Source: Mycoplasmatota bacterium (GTDB lineage: Bacteria; Bacillota_I; Bacilli_A; MAG-NZ). Taken from it: DNA of 64,000 nucleotides. Below the pieces are notes generated by a model. It was given only the letters and a program-made list of their open reading frames with translations. It did not search any database and had not been told where the DNA came from. Below, piece after piece: positions 32,798-42,175 of this stretch (positions are counted from its first letter, which is position 1; each line of letters begins with the position of its first letter). Location of the stretch: the NCBI GenBank assembly GCA_018394315.1, contig CP074575.1:1969501-2033500 (forward strand). Reading direction: 5' to 3'. Position numbers and translations under genes: made by a program.

Positions 32798-34096
32798 TCA
32801 TTTTTTGTTGTATTCTGTTTTTATTGTCTCTCTTTCTCTTGCTATAGCTAAGGCGTCTGCTGGAACATCCTTTGTAATTGTACTTCCCGCAGCTATAATA
32901 CTATTTTTTCCAATATTAATTGGTGCTATTAAATTTACATTGCTTCCAATAAAAGCTCCTTCTCCAATTAAAGTCTTATGTTTATTCTTTCCGTCATAAT
33001 TAACCGTAATTGTACCACAACCAATATTAACTTTATTTTCTATTTCACTGTCACCCAAATATGTTAAGTGTGCTGCTTTTACACCATCAGCCAACTGACT
33101 TTTTTTAATCTCAACGAAATTACCTACTCTTATATTATTTCCTAACTCAGAGTTTTGTCTAATATGTGCAAAAGGTCCTACTGTCACATTATCTCCAATA
33201 TTACTATCAATAATATATGATGATTGAATTAAACAATTTTCACCAATACTTACTGAACCTTCAATAACACTTCCTGGATATACAATTGCTCCCTTACCTA
33301 TAGTTACATCTGGTCCTATATATGTATTATTTGGATCAATTAATGTTACGCCATTATCCATATGCTTATTATTTATTTCTTTTTTAAGAAAATCAGTAGC
33401 TATCGCTAAATCTTTCTTATTACTTATTCCGACAGTTTCTTCATATGTTAAAGCTTTTATTGCTTCGACTCTTAATTTTTCTTTTTTAAAAATCTCTAGG
33501 ACATCAGTTAAATATAACTCTTCTTGCGCATTCTCAAATTTAAGTTGTTTAATATAGTTAAACAATTTCTTATTATCAAAACAGAATGTTGAAATATTAA
33601 CTTCATTAATTAATTTCTCTTCTTCTGTACAATCTGTTTCTTCTACAATTCTTACTACTTCATTTCCATTCCTAATGATACGACCATATCCATAAGGATT
33701 TGGTCTTTCGGCAGTTAGTAGAGTTAAATCATTTTCATTAGCAATGTGAGCATTGATTACAGACTTTATACTTTCACTAGTTATTAATGGTTGATCACCA
33801 GCAATAACAAAACATAATCCTTCTTTATCATATAACTCGTCATAAGCCATTTGAACTGCATGACCTGTACCTAGTTGTTCTTCTTGTACAAAATGTGTAT
33901 CAAAATCTCTACATGCTAAAACAATATCTTTCTTATAACCAACTATTGGATAGATATTTTGGATACCTGCATCAGATAAGGCGTCATATACAAAGTTAAT
34001 AAATTCTTTACCCAAGATCTTCTGCGCTACCTTAGGTAAAACATCATTCATCCTTGTTCCCTTACCACCGGCAAGAATTAATCCATATGAATTCAT
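32798..34096 (-). CDS. glmU: Bifunctional UDP-N-acetylglucosamine pyrophosphorylase/glucosamine-1-phosphate N-acetyltransferase
   Basis: GlmU acetylates glucosamine 1-phosphate and then uridylylates it to UDP-GlcNAc. The N-terminal uridyltransferase shows LILAGGKGTRMNDVLPK (about 5-21), AGDQPLI and the EEQLGTGHAVQMA segment. The C-terminal left-handed beta-helix (about 240-430) has hexapeptide repeats (IGENCLIQSSYI, VTVGPFAHIRQNSEL), the conserved NFVEIKKSQL, HLTYLGDSEI and GCGTITVNYDGKNKHKT. It is slightly shorter (432) than the usual 455. The start at 34096 has AAGGGGTG upstream; the GTG at 34105 overlaps that site. It follows glmM by 12 nt. Confidence 0.97.
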   Translation of the reverse strand: MNSYGLILAGGKGTRMNDVLPKVAQKILGKEFINFVYDALSDAGIQNIYPIVGYKKDIVLACRDFDTHFVQEEQLGTGHAVQMAYDELYDKEGLCFVIAGDQPLITSESIKSVINAHIANENDLTLLTAERPNPYGYGRIIRNGNEVVRIVEETDCTEEEKLINEVNISTFCFDNKKLFNYIKQLKFENAQEELYLTDVLEIFKKEKLRVEAIKALTYEETVGISNKKDLAIATDFLKKEINNKHMDNGVTLIDPNNTYIGPDVTIGKGAIVYPGSVIEGSVSIGENCLIQSSYIIDSNIGDNVTVGPFAHIRQNSELGNNIRVGNFVEIKKSQLADGVKAAHLTYLGDSEIENKVNIGCGTITVNYDGKNKHKTLIGEGAFIGSNVNLIAPINIGKNSIIAAGSTITKDVPADALAIARERETIKTEYNKK

Positions 34097-34108
34097 ATAA
34101 AACACCCC

Positions 34109-35485
34109 TTATGTTAAACTATTAACCTTTTTATAAAGTATATCATAATATTTATCACATAATTCATCAGTAATGGCCTCTACCATTACTCTTATTACAG
34201 GTTCAGTCCCACTTGGTCTTATTAATACTCTACCATTTTTACCTAGCTCTTCATTACTTAGATTAATCATATTAATCAACTCATTATCATTCATAATGAC
34301 CTGTTTATCATTAACTACTACTTTACCTAGTTTTTGAGGATATTTCACTAAACCTTTCGATAGTTCGGTTAATTTCTTTCCTGATTTTCTAATTAAAGAT
34401 GTTAATTGAAGAGCGACTAACATTCCATCACCACAGGTATTATAATCAAGCATAATAACATGACCTGATTGCTCTCCACCTATATTATAGTTATTTTTAA
34501 GCATATCTTCTAAGACATATCTATCTCCAACTTTGGTTTTAGTTGTGTTAATACCTATTTCCTCTAAAGCATTATAGAGTCCCATATTTGCCATTATTGT
34601 TGTAACAACATTGTTACCAGTAAGAGTATTTTCTTCTTTCATATATTTTGCAAATATGTATAGTATATGATCTCCATCAATTTCATTACCCAATTCATCA
34701 ATTGCCAAGACTCTATCACCATCTCCATCGAAAGCAAATCCAAAATCTAATCCTTTAGATAAAACTAAATTCTTAATTTGAGCTAAATGAGTAGAACCAC
34801 AGTTATCGTTAATGTTAGTTCCATTAGGTTCATCGTTTATGACAAATACCTCCGCACCTAACCTAACAAAAAGCCTTTTAGCAATGACACTTGTAGAGCC
34901 ATTAGCACAATCTAAACCTATTCTTAAACTATCAAATCTATTCTTAACTGAAAAAAATAGGCTCTCGATATATTGATACATACTCTCGTGTCTATTCAGT
35001 ACCACTCCAACGTCTTCTTTGATTACCCTTGGTAAATCATCAACCTTATCAATAAAGTCTTCAATTATCAATTCACTTTCATCTGTCAATTTCATCCCGC
35101 TTGAGTCGAATATTTTTATACCGTTATCATAAAAAGGATTGTGACTAGCAGAAATCATCACACCCATAGATGCCTCAGTACTAGCGGTCAAGTAAGCAAC
35201 GCATGGAGTAGGTATACTATGTAATCTTTTCACATCAACCCCACTACTTAATAAACCACTTATTAAACTATACTCCAAAAGTGGACTACTTTGTCTAGTG
35301 TCCTTTCCTACATAAACATATGGTTTATCACCATTTTGTTCTTTCTGCATTAGATATCCTAACACCTTCCCCAACTTAAAGCTAAGCTCAGGTGTCAGAA
35401 ACTCATTAGCAATCCCTCTTATACCATCTGTTCCAAAGTATTCCTTTCTCACAATATCACCCATTTTCGTTTTATAGAGATTCAA
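34109..35485 (-). CDS. glmM: Phosphoglucosamine mutase
   Basis: GlmM interconverts glucosamine 6-phosphate and glucosamine 1-phosphate. It has KEYFGTDGIRGIANE at the N-terminus, the catalytic serine loop GVMISASHNPFYDNGIK, the metal loop DFAFDGDGDRVLAIDE, the sugar-binding GGEQSGHVI and the phosphate-binding RPSGTEPVIRVMVEA near the end. The start is uncertain: the TTG at 35485 is used here, but ATG 35464 or GTG 35452 place the protein closer to the family's usual N-terminus (a few residues before YFGTDG). It precedes glmU, so the route from fructose 6-phosphate to UDP-GlcNAc is complete in this locus (with glmS). Confidence 0.97.
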   Translation of the reverse strand: MNLYKTKMGDIVRKEYFGTDGIRGIANEFLTPELSFKLGKVLGYLMQKEQNGDKPYVYVGKDTRQSSPLLEYSLISGLLSSGVDVKRLHSIPTPCVAYLTASTEASMGVMISASHNPFYDNGIKIFDSSGMKLTDESELIIEDFIDKVDDLPRVIKEDVGVVLNRHESMYQYIESLFFSVKNRFDSLRIGLDCANGSTSVIAKRLFVRLGAEVFVINDEPNGTNINDNCGSTHLAQIKNLVLSKGLDFGFAFDGDGDRVLAIDELGNEIDGDHILYIFAKYMKEENTLTGNNVVTTIMANMGLYNALEEIGINTTKTKVGDRYVLEDMLKNNYNIGGEQSGHVIMLDYNTCGDGMLVALQLTSLIRKSGKKLTELSKGLVKYPQKLGKVVVNDKQVIMNDNELINMINLSNEELGKNGRVLIRPSGTEPVIRVMVEAITDELCDKYYDILYKKVNSLT

Positions 35486-35489
35486 TCAA

Positions 35490-36338
35490 TCATCTCTTTA
35501 ATTTCCAATAAATAAGTTTAGTCATCAACATATCCCAAAAATGTATACGGAATAGGTACTTCTTTTCCTGAAGATTTGAACTTATTTTAATGTTACTTAC
35601 ATGTCTCAATCTATTTCCATCAACCATATGATTAATATTATTTATAATAATATTGTCTCTTAATGACAAAGGCTCTCCTATGAAATCGCTAATTACGGAA
35701 AGGTATTTTTGTGGGTTCTTTACAAGATTTTCATAATGTAACTTCATATATCTTTTTGGATATATAACTCCAAACATATAGGCAAACAAATTAGCAAGAT
35801 TCCAATTTACTGCTGTTCGAAAAATTGTCAGACACTTTGACTTTGAAATCCCTTTCTCAAGCTTTTTATTGTCACCCAGATAATTTGATAGCATCACGTC
35901 TTTTGGATTTCTGATCAAGTGAATAAATCTAAGATCTACATTGTTATTTTTCAGAAGATGAAATGGTCTGTTAACCCCATAAAATGTAGTTTTTGAGGAA
36001 TCAGAAACCACATCACTAAATTTCGAAATCCTCTTTAAAATTTGTTTTTCAAGAAGAGCATTTTCTTTAGAACCTGTTAAGAAACATAATAGACTATCAG
36101 CCCATTTCTGTTTTATAACATATCTATCAAGATCAAAACTGCCGTCAAACAATATATCTTTCCACACCTTGCAACTATCGAATTTCAAACCACAAGTACA
36201 TGTATCTCCCGCTCTTATCCTAGTTGAAAGAGCTAAAAACTCACCCATAGAAAAGATATTATTATCATTAAATATCAGATCAATTAATGTTGACCCACTT
36301 CTTCCATAACCACCTATATATATATATTTCAATGCCAT
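35490..36338 (-). CDS. PAPS-dependent sulfotransferase family protein
   Basis: The protein has about 282 residues. The 5'-phosphosulfate-binding motif is IGGYGRSGSTLIDLIFN (residues 6-22), and the 3'-phosphate region is RFIHLIRNPKDVMLSN (about 138-153), both characteristic of the sulfotransferase superfamily; a Cys pair CTCGLKFDSC lies at about 47-56. Such enzymes move sulfate from PAPS to a sugar hydroxyl. The genes for making PAPS (CysD, CysN and a CysC-CysQ fusion) are in the same locus at 47-51 kb, so the pathway is internally complete. The start is ambiguous between 36341, 36338 and a TTG at 36332, which has the better ribosome-site spacing. No membrane segment is seen, so it is probably cytosolic. 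Confidence 0.85.
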   Translation of the reverse strand: MALKYIYIGGYGRSGSTLIDLIFNDNNIFSMGEFLALSTRIRAGDTCTCGLKFDSCKVWKDILFDGSFDLDRYVIKQKWADSLLCFLTGSKENALLEKQILKRISKFSDVVSDSSKTTFYGVNRPFHLLKNNNVDLRFIHLIRNPKDVMLSNYLGDNKKLEKGISKSKCLTIFRTAVNWNLANLFAYMFGVIYPKRYMKLHYENLVKNPQKYLSVISDFIGEPLSLRDNIIINNINHMVDGNRLRHVSNIKISSNLQEKKYLFRIHFWDMLMTKLIYWKLKR

Positions 36339-36361
36339 CACCCTTATCTAATCTATGAGAA

Positions 36362-37570
36362 TTAAAATACAATAAATAACTTAATCCTCAACATTCTTTG
36401 TACTAATATGTAGCCAAGGAAATTGCCTACAACCATTGTTACCATACTTGAAATAGCTGCTCCAGTTAAACCGAGTCGAGGTATCAATACTAAATTTAAG
36501 GAAACGTTGATCATCAAAGATATTATACTCCCAATCATATTCCACTTTGGTTTCCCGCACATTGAAACTATTAACCACACACCTCCTACACTACTGCTAA
36601 CAACAGATCCAATCCCCTTGTAAATGAATACACTCTCATATCCAATAAACTCAGGTCCCAAAAGTGGAAGCCAGAAGCCGATTGATAGTGTAAGAATACT
36701 AAAGACAAGGAGCGAAATCAATGTGAAACTTATCGCAGAGATGCGATATAGTTTTTTTAGTTCTTCAGTCTTTTTTTCATGATACATCGCACTTATCTTA
36801 ACTGCAAAAACAATATTAAATGCAGTAAGAAAGAAAACAGGTATTGTTGAAATTAAACCTAGTATATTATATATACTTACTGAACTGAAACTATAAATCC
36901 CATTTATCATAATTATATCTATCTTAGATAATAACAAAGTAACCCCAGATGAAATCATCAATGGTAAAGAGTATAAAAGTAATTCCCTTGAAACAAAAAT
37001 CTTATCAAATTCATTTCTACTTGAAAAGAGGAGTAAAATATTCGAAACAAAATAACCAAGTGTATACGCAAATATCATTGCGAATTTTATATCCATCTTA
37101 CTGAAGACATATAGCAACACAATAATTATTATTTGTCCACTGATAGAACTAGAATAGTACTTATCAACTTTATCATTAACCTTGAAAATAGAAAATAACA
37201 TTTGTTGAATCACGATAAGAAGTAATAAAACAACATACGCTATAAACTTAAAGTTTATTATAGAGAAAGCTCCACCCATTATCAGTGACGCCACAATGAC
37301 CAACAGAAAAGCCCCTGAATAATATTTATTTTTCACCAATGATGCAAAATGAAGTAAACCCGAATCCAGTCCTAGTCTAGAAAATACAGATATAAGAATA
37401 ATCACTGTCAGATAATATGTAAATTCTCCCGACATAGTTACACCAAATAGCTTTAGTGCAATAATAGGGGTTATAAGCATCAACAACTTCTCAACTCCGT
37501 TTCCCATAAATGATGCTACAAGGAGTTTAGAACTTCTAAATTTTATTCTTTCTCTAATTCTTCCTAACAT
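36362..37570 (-). CDS. Polysaccharide flippase (Wzx, MOP superfamily)
   Basis: This is an integral membrane protein of 402 residues with about 12 hydrophobic segments. The N-terminus ERIKFRSSKLLVASFMGNGVEKLLMLITPIIALKLFG is typical of Wzx/RfbX flippases, with positions like SRLGLDSGLLHFAS and LLSKIDIIMINGIYS in the middle. It would move undecaprenyl-linked repeat units across the membrane for Wzy polymerisation. It sits between the sulfotransferase and a Wzy-like gene. The specific substrate is unknown. Confidence 0.88.
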   Translation of the reverse strand: MLGRIRERIKFRSSKLLVASFMGNGVEKLLMLITPIIALKLFGVTMSGEFTYYLTVIILISVFSRLGLDSGLLHFASLVKNKYYSGAFLLVIVASLIMGGAFSIINFKFIAYVVLLLLIVIQQMLFSIFKVNDKVDKYYSSSISGQIIIIVLLYVFSKMDIKFAMIFAYTLGYFVSNILLLFSSRNEFDKIFVSRELLLYSLPLMISSGVTLLLSKIDIIMINGIYSFSSVSIYNILGLISTIPVFFLTAFNIVFAVKISAMYHEKKTEELKKLYRISAISFTLISLLVFSILTLSIGFWLPLLGPEFIGYESVFIYKGIGSVVSSSVGGVWLIVSMCGKPKWNMIGSIISLMINVSLNLVLIPRLGLTGAAISSMVTMVVGNFLGYILVQRMLRIKLFIVF

Positions 37571-37614
37571 ATTTCTTTAATCTCCTCTTTGAAGTGAGTC
37601 TAGCTAAAAAAAAA

Positions 37615-38814
37615 CTATTTGAAGTTTACTACTATCTGTCTTTTTACTAATTGGACTCGCACAAACTCGTCTAGCAAAAATAAGATAATCCAAAATGTGG
37701 GCTGTCGTAAAACATTATGTGACATAGAAAATAGAAACATGCTAATCAAGACTAGCATTAACGACCCAAATCTAATGGTTCCTTTACCGATGTTAAAAAT
37801 CATAATCAAGAATAACCCGCCATATAGCGTACCAGCCTGTAAAATCAAATCAAGCACTGAATTGTGAATCTCATAATTTAATGATAAGAATGGTACTGTG
37901 GCACCAGGACCATATCCAACAAGAGGTGACTTACTTATTTCACTTAATCCAATTTTAAACAGAGCAGTTCTTGCAGAGTCGTCGTCAAATCCCTTCAGTA
38001 ATTCCAGAAAATTGATAAATAGATTATATTTAAAATTGTATATTATAAAAAAAACAAGTACTAATCCGGCAAGGGACATCAAGATAATTATTATTCGGTC
38101 AGGGCTAATAAGAATCCTAAGAGCTAATGATGCTAATAACAGAGCAAATGTAATAATCCATGATAAAATCAACCCATCACTTTGAGTATTTATTCCAAAT
38201 AACATGATGAGCAAAACACATGTAAAAAATAGAATTTTTAACAGAATCCTATCTGATTTTTCAATTAAGTAGAACCCCACAAAGGGAAGAAACACTAATT
38301 GGAAAGCTAATTGGTTAGGATTACTCGCTCCACCAGTGAACCTATCATAAAGCGCAACTTTCAATACTCCAAAATGAAGCTGTTCAGATTGAAACATTAA
38401 AAAAGTAAAAAGATAGATGATTGAACTGATAATCAATAAAGTAGATAAAAATCGTCTAAAATTATAGTGATTCCATTTTGATGCCAATGTGAAAACTAAG
38501 ATAAAAGAAAAAACATATGCAAGGGAGTCATGTACAACATTTTCTATTACTAACAGATTATTCAATAACGCCCAACACAATCCCAAAGATAAAAACAGGA
38601 ACATTAGCAGCATCATCTTTATAATTCTTCCCTTAAAAACTCCTCCACGGTAAATCCCAAAGTCTGTCCAGTTCACAAGAACCCAGAAGAGCAATGTTAA
38701 TTCTCCGACTCCAATTGGTAACTCGTTAATTCTAATGGATGTAAAGGTAGTTAACACTAATCCTATGGCTAATAAATATGTCCTTAATTTGTACTCATAA
38801 ATGGGCCTAGTCAT
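37615..38814 (-). CDS. O-antigen polymerase/ligase-like membrane protein (second Wzy-like)
   Basis: The protein has 399 residues and 10-11 hydrophobic segments. The motif GYGPGATVPFLSLNYEIHNSVLDLILQAGTLYG resembles the loop of Wzy/WaaL ligase proteins (with the NxxHN-type His). Polymerase or ligase activity cannot be decided. It overlaps asnB by four bases (ATGA), so it is translated with it. Together with the protein at 29-30.5 kb, the locus has two Wzy-like proteins: one may polymerise and the other ligate. Confidence 0.78.
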   Translation of the reverse strand: MTRPIYEYKLRTYLLAIGLVLTTFTSIRINELPIGVGELTLLFWVLVNWTDFGIYRGGVFKGRIIKMMLLMFLFLSLGLCWALLNNLLVIENVVHDSLAYVFSFILVFTLASKWNHYNFRRFLSTLLIISSIIYLFTFLMFQSEQLHFGVLKVALYDRFTGGASNPNQLAFQLVFLPFVGFYLIEKSDRILLKILFFTCVLLIMLFGINTQSDGLILSWIITFALLLASLALRILISPDRIIIILMSLAGLVLVFFIIYNFKYNLFINFLELLKGFDDDSARTALFKIGLSEISKSPLVGYGPGATVPFLSLNYEIHNSVLDLILQAGTLYGGLFLIMIFNIGKGTIRFGSLMLVLISMFLFSMSHNVLRQPTFWIILFLLDEFVRVQLVKRQIVVNFK

Positions 38815-40691
38815 CTTAAAAACTCTCTTTCATACCACTTTTGGAAAACAAATATTGTCCACAACTCACCTTTTCTATTCTTCTTCATTGAGCAATGTTC
38901 ATTGTATATTTTATTTATGTAATCGTGATTAAACAATCCTTGTTTTTCAATTAATTGTCGATTGGTTAATCTCTTAAATTCCGATTTCAATGGGCCTCTA
39001 AACCAATAATCTAAAGGAACTCCAAATCCTTTCTTTGTTGCCCTTAAAAGTTTTTTAGGTATCAAATCAGAAAATGTATCTTTTAAGATATACTTTTTAT
39101 TTCTACCCTTTAGTTTATAGTCCACTTTTATATTAGTTGAAGTGTCAAGCATTCCGGTACTCAACATTGGAACTCTTGTTTCTATAGAGTTTAACATACT
39201 CATAGAATCTACTTTTTTAAGCATATCTCCTTCAAGAACTACTTTAAAATCAGTGTATAATGCTCGCTCCAAATCCGATAGTTTTGGTTGTTTGTCATAG
39301 AATTTCCTTATAAACTCTAACTCATTTGCTAAAAAAACTTTTTCGTTTAGTAATTCGCTTAACTCATTTCCCTTGAATCCTAAACACATCAATTCCTTTC
39401 GCTTAGTAAAAGAATCATATTCAGCATAGGAAATTACCTTTCGGATTTTTCTAGAGATGGAATTTTTATCTGGTAATATATTTATGATTCTTTCGAGTAT
39501 AAACTTTCTAATAAACTTAGGTATTTTAGTGTATTTATGTGAGTAATAATTAATTAAGTATTTACTATAACCTGCAAATAATTCATCACCTGCATCCCCA
39601 GTTAAGACAACTTTGACGTGCTTACTTGCATATCTAGAGACAATGTATGTTGGAAGAGCTGATGAATCAGCAAAAGGCTCGTCAAATTTTGCTATTATAT
39701 TATCAAGTAATCCCAAAATCTCCTCGAACTCTAAAAGATATTCATGATGATTAGTGTTATGATATTTTGAAACGAGTTTTGCTCTATCTCTCTCATCATA
39801 ATCTTTGATGTTGAATCCTATCGTAAAAGTTTCAATTGGCTTCTTAGACAAACGCGACATAATTCCTACAATTATTGTTGAATCAATCCCACCGCTCAAA
39901 AATGCACCTAAAGGCACATCTGCCCTCATTCGCTTTTCAACAGAATCAAATAAATTCTTCCTTAGAAGCTCCTTGCTCTCGTTATAGTCTGATATCTTAT
40001 CACAAGTTAAATCATAATCCCAATATTGATTAATAAATAGTTCACCCGAGTTTTTTATCGTCATATAATTCCCTGCTTCTAACTTGTATATATTATCATA
40101 AATCGTTAGGGGAGACGGAATATATGTTAGTTGTAAATACTGTGAGAAAGCATATAGATTAATTTCCCTTTGAACTAATTCAGAATTTAATATACTTTTT
40201 AGCTCAGATGCAAATAATATAATGTCATCGTTTCTAAAGTAATAAAGTGGTTTCTCTCCTACTCTATCTCTAGCTATGAATAATGACTTCAATTCTAAAT
40301 CATATATAGCAAATGCAAACATTCCATCTAAATGGGTTAAGCACCCTTCAGAATATTCTTCGTATAAATGAAGAATCACCTCAGTATCGGACAAGGTACT
40401 GAAAGTGTGCCCCTTTTCTACCAATTTCACATATAACTCTTTATAATTATATATTTCTCCGTTAAAAACAATTACCTTGTTTCTTTCCTCATTATAGATT
40501 GGTTGAGATCCAGTATCTAGGTCAATAATAGATAATCTTCTCATACCCAAACCTATATTCTCAGAATAAAAGAAACCGTCACTGTCAGGACCTCTGTGGA
40601 TAATAGAACAATTCATCCTATTCACAATTCTAGAGAAATCATATATTTCACTGCTTTGATTAAATTTCATTATTCCATTAATTCCACACAT
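38811..40691 (-). CDS. AsnB-type glutamine amidotransferase, probably glycan-associated
   Basis: The protein has about 626 residues. I start it at ATG 40691 before Cys (MCGINGIMKF), with GAGGT upstream; the 40706 frame is longer by five residues. The N-terminal Ntn glutaminase has the Cys nucleophile and GEIYNYKEL. The C-terminal adenylating domain has the PP-loop SGGIDSTIIV (about 258) and VVLTGDAGDELFAGYSKY (about 357). A free-standing asparagine synthetase would have the same motifs. Its place, overlapping a Wzy-like gene in a locus with a UDP-HexNAc dehydrogenase, and the presence of a second asnB at 60 kb, suggest that it amidates a hexuronic acid, as the WbpS-like enzymes do. This role is inferred. 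Confidence 0.88.
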   Translation of the reverse strand: MCGINGIMKFNQSSEIYDFSRIVNRMNCSIIHRGPDSDGFFYSENIGLGMRRLSIIDLDTGSQPIYNEERNKVIVFNGEIYNYKELYVKLVEKGHTFSTLSDTEVILHLYEEYSEGCLTHLDGMFAFAIYDLELKSLFIARDRVGEKPLYYFRNDDIILFASELKSILNSELVQREINLYAFSQYLQLTYIPSPLTIYDNIYKLEAGNYMTIKNSGELFINQYWDYDLTCDKISDYNESKELLRKNLFDSVEKRMRADVPLGAFLSGGIDSTIIVGIMSRLSKKPIETFTIGFNIKDYDERDRAKLVSKYHNTNHHEYLLEFEEILGLLDNIIAKFDEPFADSSALPTYIVSRYASKHVKVVLTGDAGDELFAGYSKYLINYYSHKYTKIPKFIRKFILERIINILPDKNSISRKIRKVISYAEYDSFTKRKELMCLGFKGNELSELLNEKVFLANELEFIRKFYDKQPKLSDLERALYTDFKVVLEGDMLKKVDSMSMLNSIETRVPMLSTGMLDTSTNIKVDYKLKGRNKKYILKDTFSDLIPKKLLRATKKGFGVPLDYWFRGPLKSEFKRLTNRQLIEKQGLFNHDYINKIYNEHCSMKKNRKGELWTIFVFQKWYEREFLR

Positions 40692-40751
40692 GTTTCTACC
40701 TCGCATTTAATTAAATGATTATATAACAATGTTGATTTGCTAACCGTTCTT

Positions 40752-41189
40752 CTAGTCAATTTCATTTGCTACGATTTCATAATACTTCTCATAATTCTTG
40801 TTTTCGATTGTAATCTCAATTATATCATTACTAAGTAATTTTCTATATTGATTATTATTCTTATCTTGTATTGTAATTAAGACAATCAAACCAGCATCAG
40901 TTAAGATGTTTACTATTTCGCTTAAACGTCTAAAATGTTCCTTGGTTGTAAATTCGTTCTTGAATTTACTAATATCAGCATTCACTCCATGAATTACGTT
41001 ATTGAATGGTAGATAATATGCTTTTTTGCCTTCTAAACATAGTCTTTTCTCGATATATTGAGCACAACTTTTTCTGCCTGTACCTTTTTTTCCAGTCATC
41101 ACTATAACTTTTGATTTATGTTTATAGAATCTTTCTCTTTCATCTCTAGATACCCCAGATTTGTACCAATTAACATTCCATTCTTTTCT
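40752..41189 (-). pseudogene. Stand-alone copy of the degenerate CysN C-terminal (APS-kinase-like) domain
   Basis: The open stretch has no start codon at its beginning; a GTG at 41102 could start 116 residues from within the domain. It repeats the last 140 residues of the CysN at 47 kb: over 75 aligned residues I count 19 differences (about 75% identity), including the degenerate P-loop GKKGTGRKS and the segment [12 protein letters not shown]. The homology begins at NWYKSGV, so it is a 3' fragment of a second cysN. It may be a pseudogene or a small expressed pseudokinase. It forms a direct repeat with 47039-47461. Confidence 0.7.
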
Positions 41190-41199
41190 TCACCCCTTA

Positions 41200-42174
41200 C
41201 TATAGATTGTTCCTATACCAATTAATAGAAATTTTTATTCCTTTTTCAAAATCATATTGAGGGTTATAATTAAGGTGATTTCTAGCATTAGTTATATCCG
41301 CGAATGAATGAGGCACATCACCCTCTCTATTAATTCCAAATAATAAATTACTACCGGATTTGATTTCTGATGCAATCGAATTATATATTTCGAGAATTGT
41401 TCTCCTCTCACCATAAGCAATATTGTATACTTTTCCTGTAGCCTCTACTCCTGCTAAACAACTAATTATATTTGCTTGAATTACATTATCAATAAAGGTG
41501 AAATCTCTACTGAACGAACCATCGCCATTAATTGTTGATTTTTCCCCATTTATAAGTTGTTTGATGAACATGGGTATTACTGCCGCATATGAGCCTTTTG
41601 CATCCTGTTTCGGCCCAAAGACATTAAAATATCTTAATCCAATACAAGGTAATCCATATACATTAGTATAAATTTTACCATACTCCTCATTTACTTTCTT
41701 TGAAAGTGCATATGGTGATATTACTTGGCCCTCTTGACCTTCTTTCTTAGGTAAGTTCACCGAATCACCATATACAGACGATGAGGATGCGTAAATAAAA
41801 CGTTTAACATTATTTTTCCTAGCTGCTTCCATCATATTTGAGGTTCCTCGAATATTGTTTTCACAATATAGTAATGGCTCTCTCATTGACCTTGGAACTG
41901 AACCTAGCGCAGCTTGATGTAATACATAATCTATACCACGACATGCTTGATTACATACATTAACATCTCTTATATCACCTTTAATAAACTCAAATCTAAT
42001 GTTATTTTGAAATTCGTCCATATTTTTCATATACCCTGTACTCAGGTTATCTAATCCTCTAACTTCATATCCTAAACTAAGAATAGTCTCTACAAGATTT
42101 GATCCAATAAATCCAGCAGATCCGGTAACCAAAAATTTTGTACCTTTAGGAAATTCTAAATCTTTATATTCCAT
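41200..42174 (-). CDS. UDP-N-acetylhexosamine 4-epimerase, TviC/WbpP-like (SDR)
   Basis: The protein has 324 residues. I start it at ATG 42174, with GGAGGC seven bases upstream; the 42225 frame would run through the upstream gene. The N-terminus KFLVTGSAGFIGSNLVETIL binds NAD. FIYASSSSVYGDS (with the catalytic Ser) and ISPYALSKKVNEEYG (YxxxK) are the SDR catalytic residues. GLRYFNVFGPKQDAKGSYAAVIPMFIKQL and FTFIDNVIQANIISC match UDP-GlcNAc/GalNAc 4-epimerases such as TviC and WbpP. It directly follows the UDP-HexNAc dehydrogenase gene, giving the two steps of the Vi-type HexNAcA route. Confidence 0.9.
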   Translation of the reverse strand: MEYKDLEFPKGTKFLVTGSAGFIGSNLVETILSLGYEVRGLDNLSTGYMKNMDEFQNNIRFEFIKGDIRDVNVCNQACRGIDYVLHQAALGSVPRSMREPLLYCENNIRGTSNMMEAARKNNVKRFIYASSSSVYGDSVNLPKKEGQEGQVISPYALSKKVNEEYGKIYTNVYGLPCIGLRYFNVFGPKQDAKGSYAAVIPMFIKQLINGEKSTINGDGSFSRDFTFIDNVIQANIISCLAGVEATGKVYNIAYGERRTILEIYNSIASEIKSGSNLLFGINREGDVPHSFADITNARNHLNYNPQYDFEKGIKISINWYRNNL

Positions 42175-42175
42175 A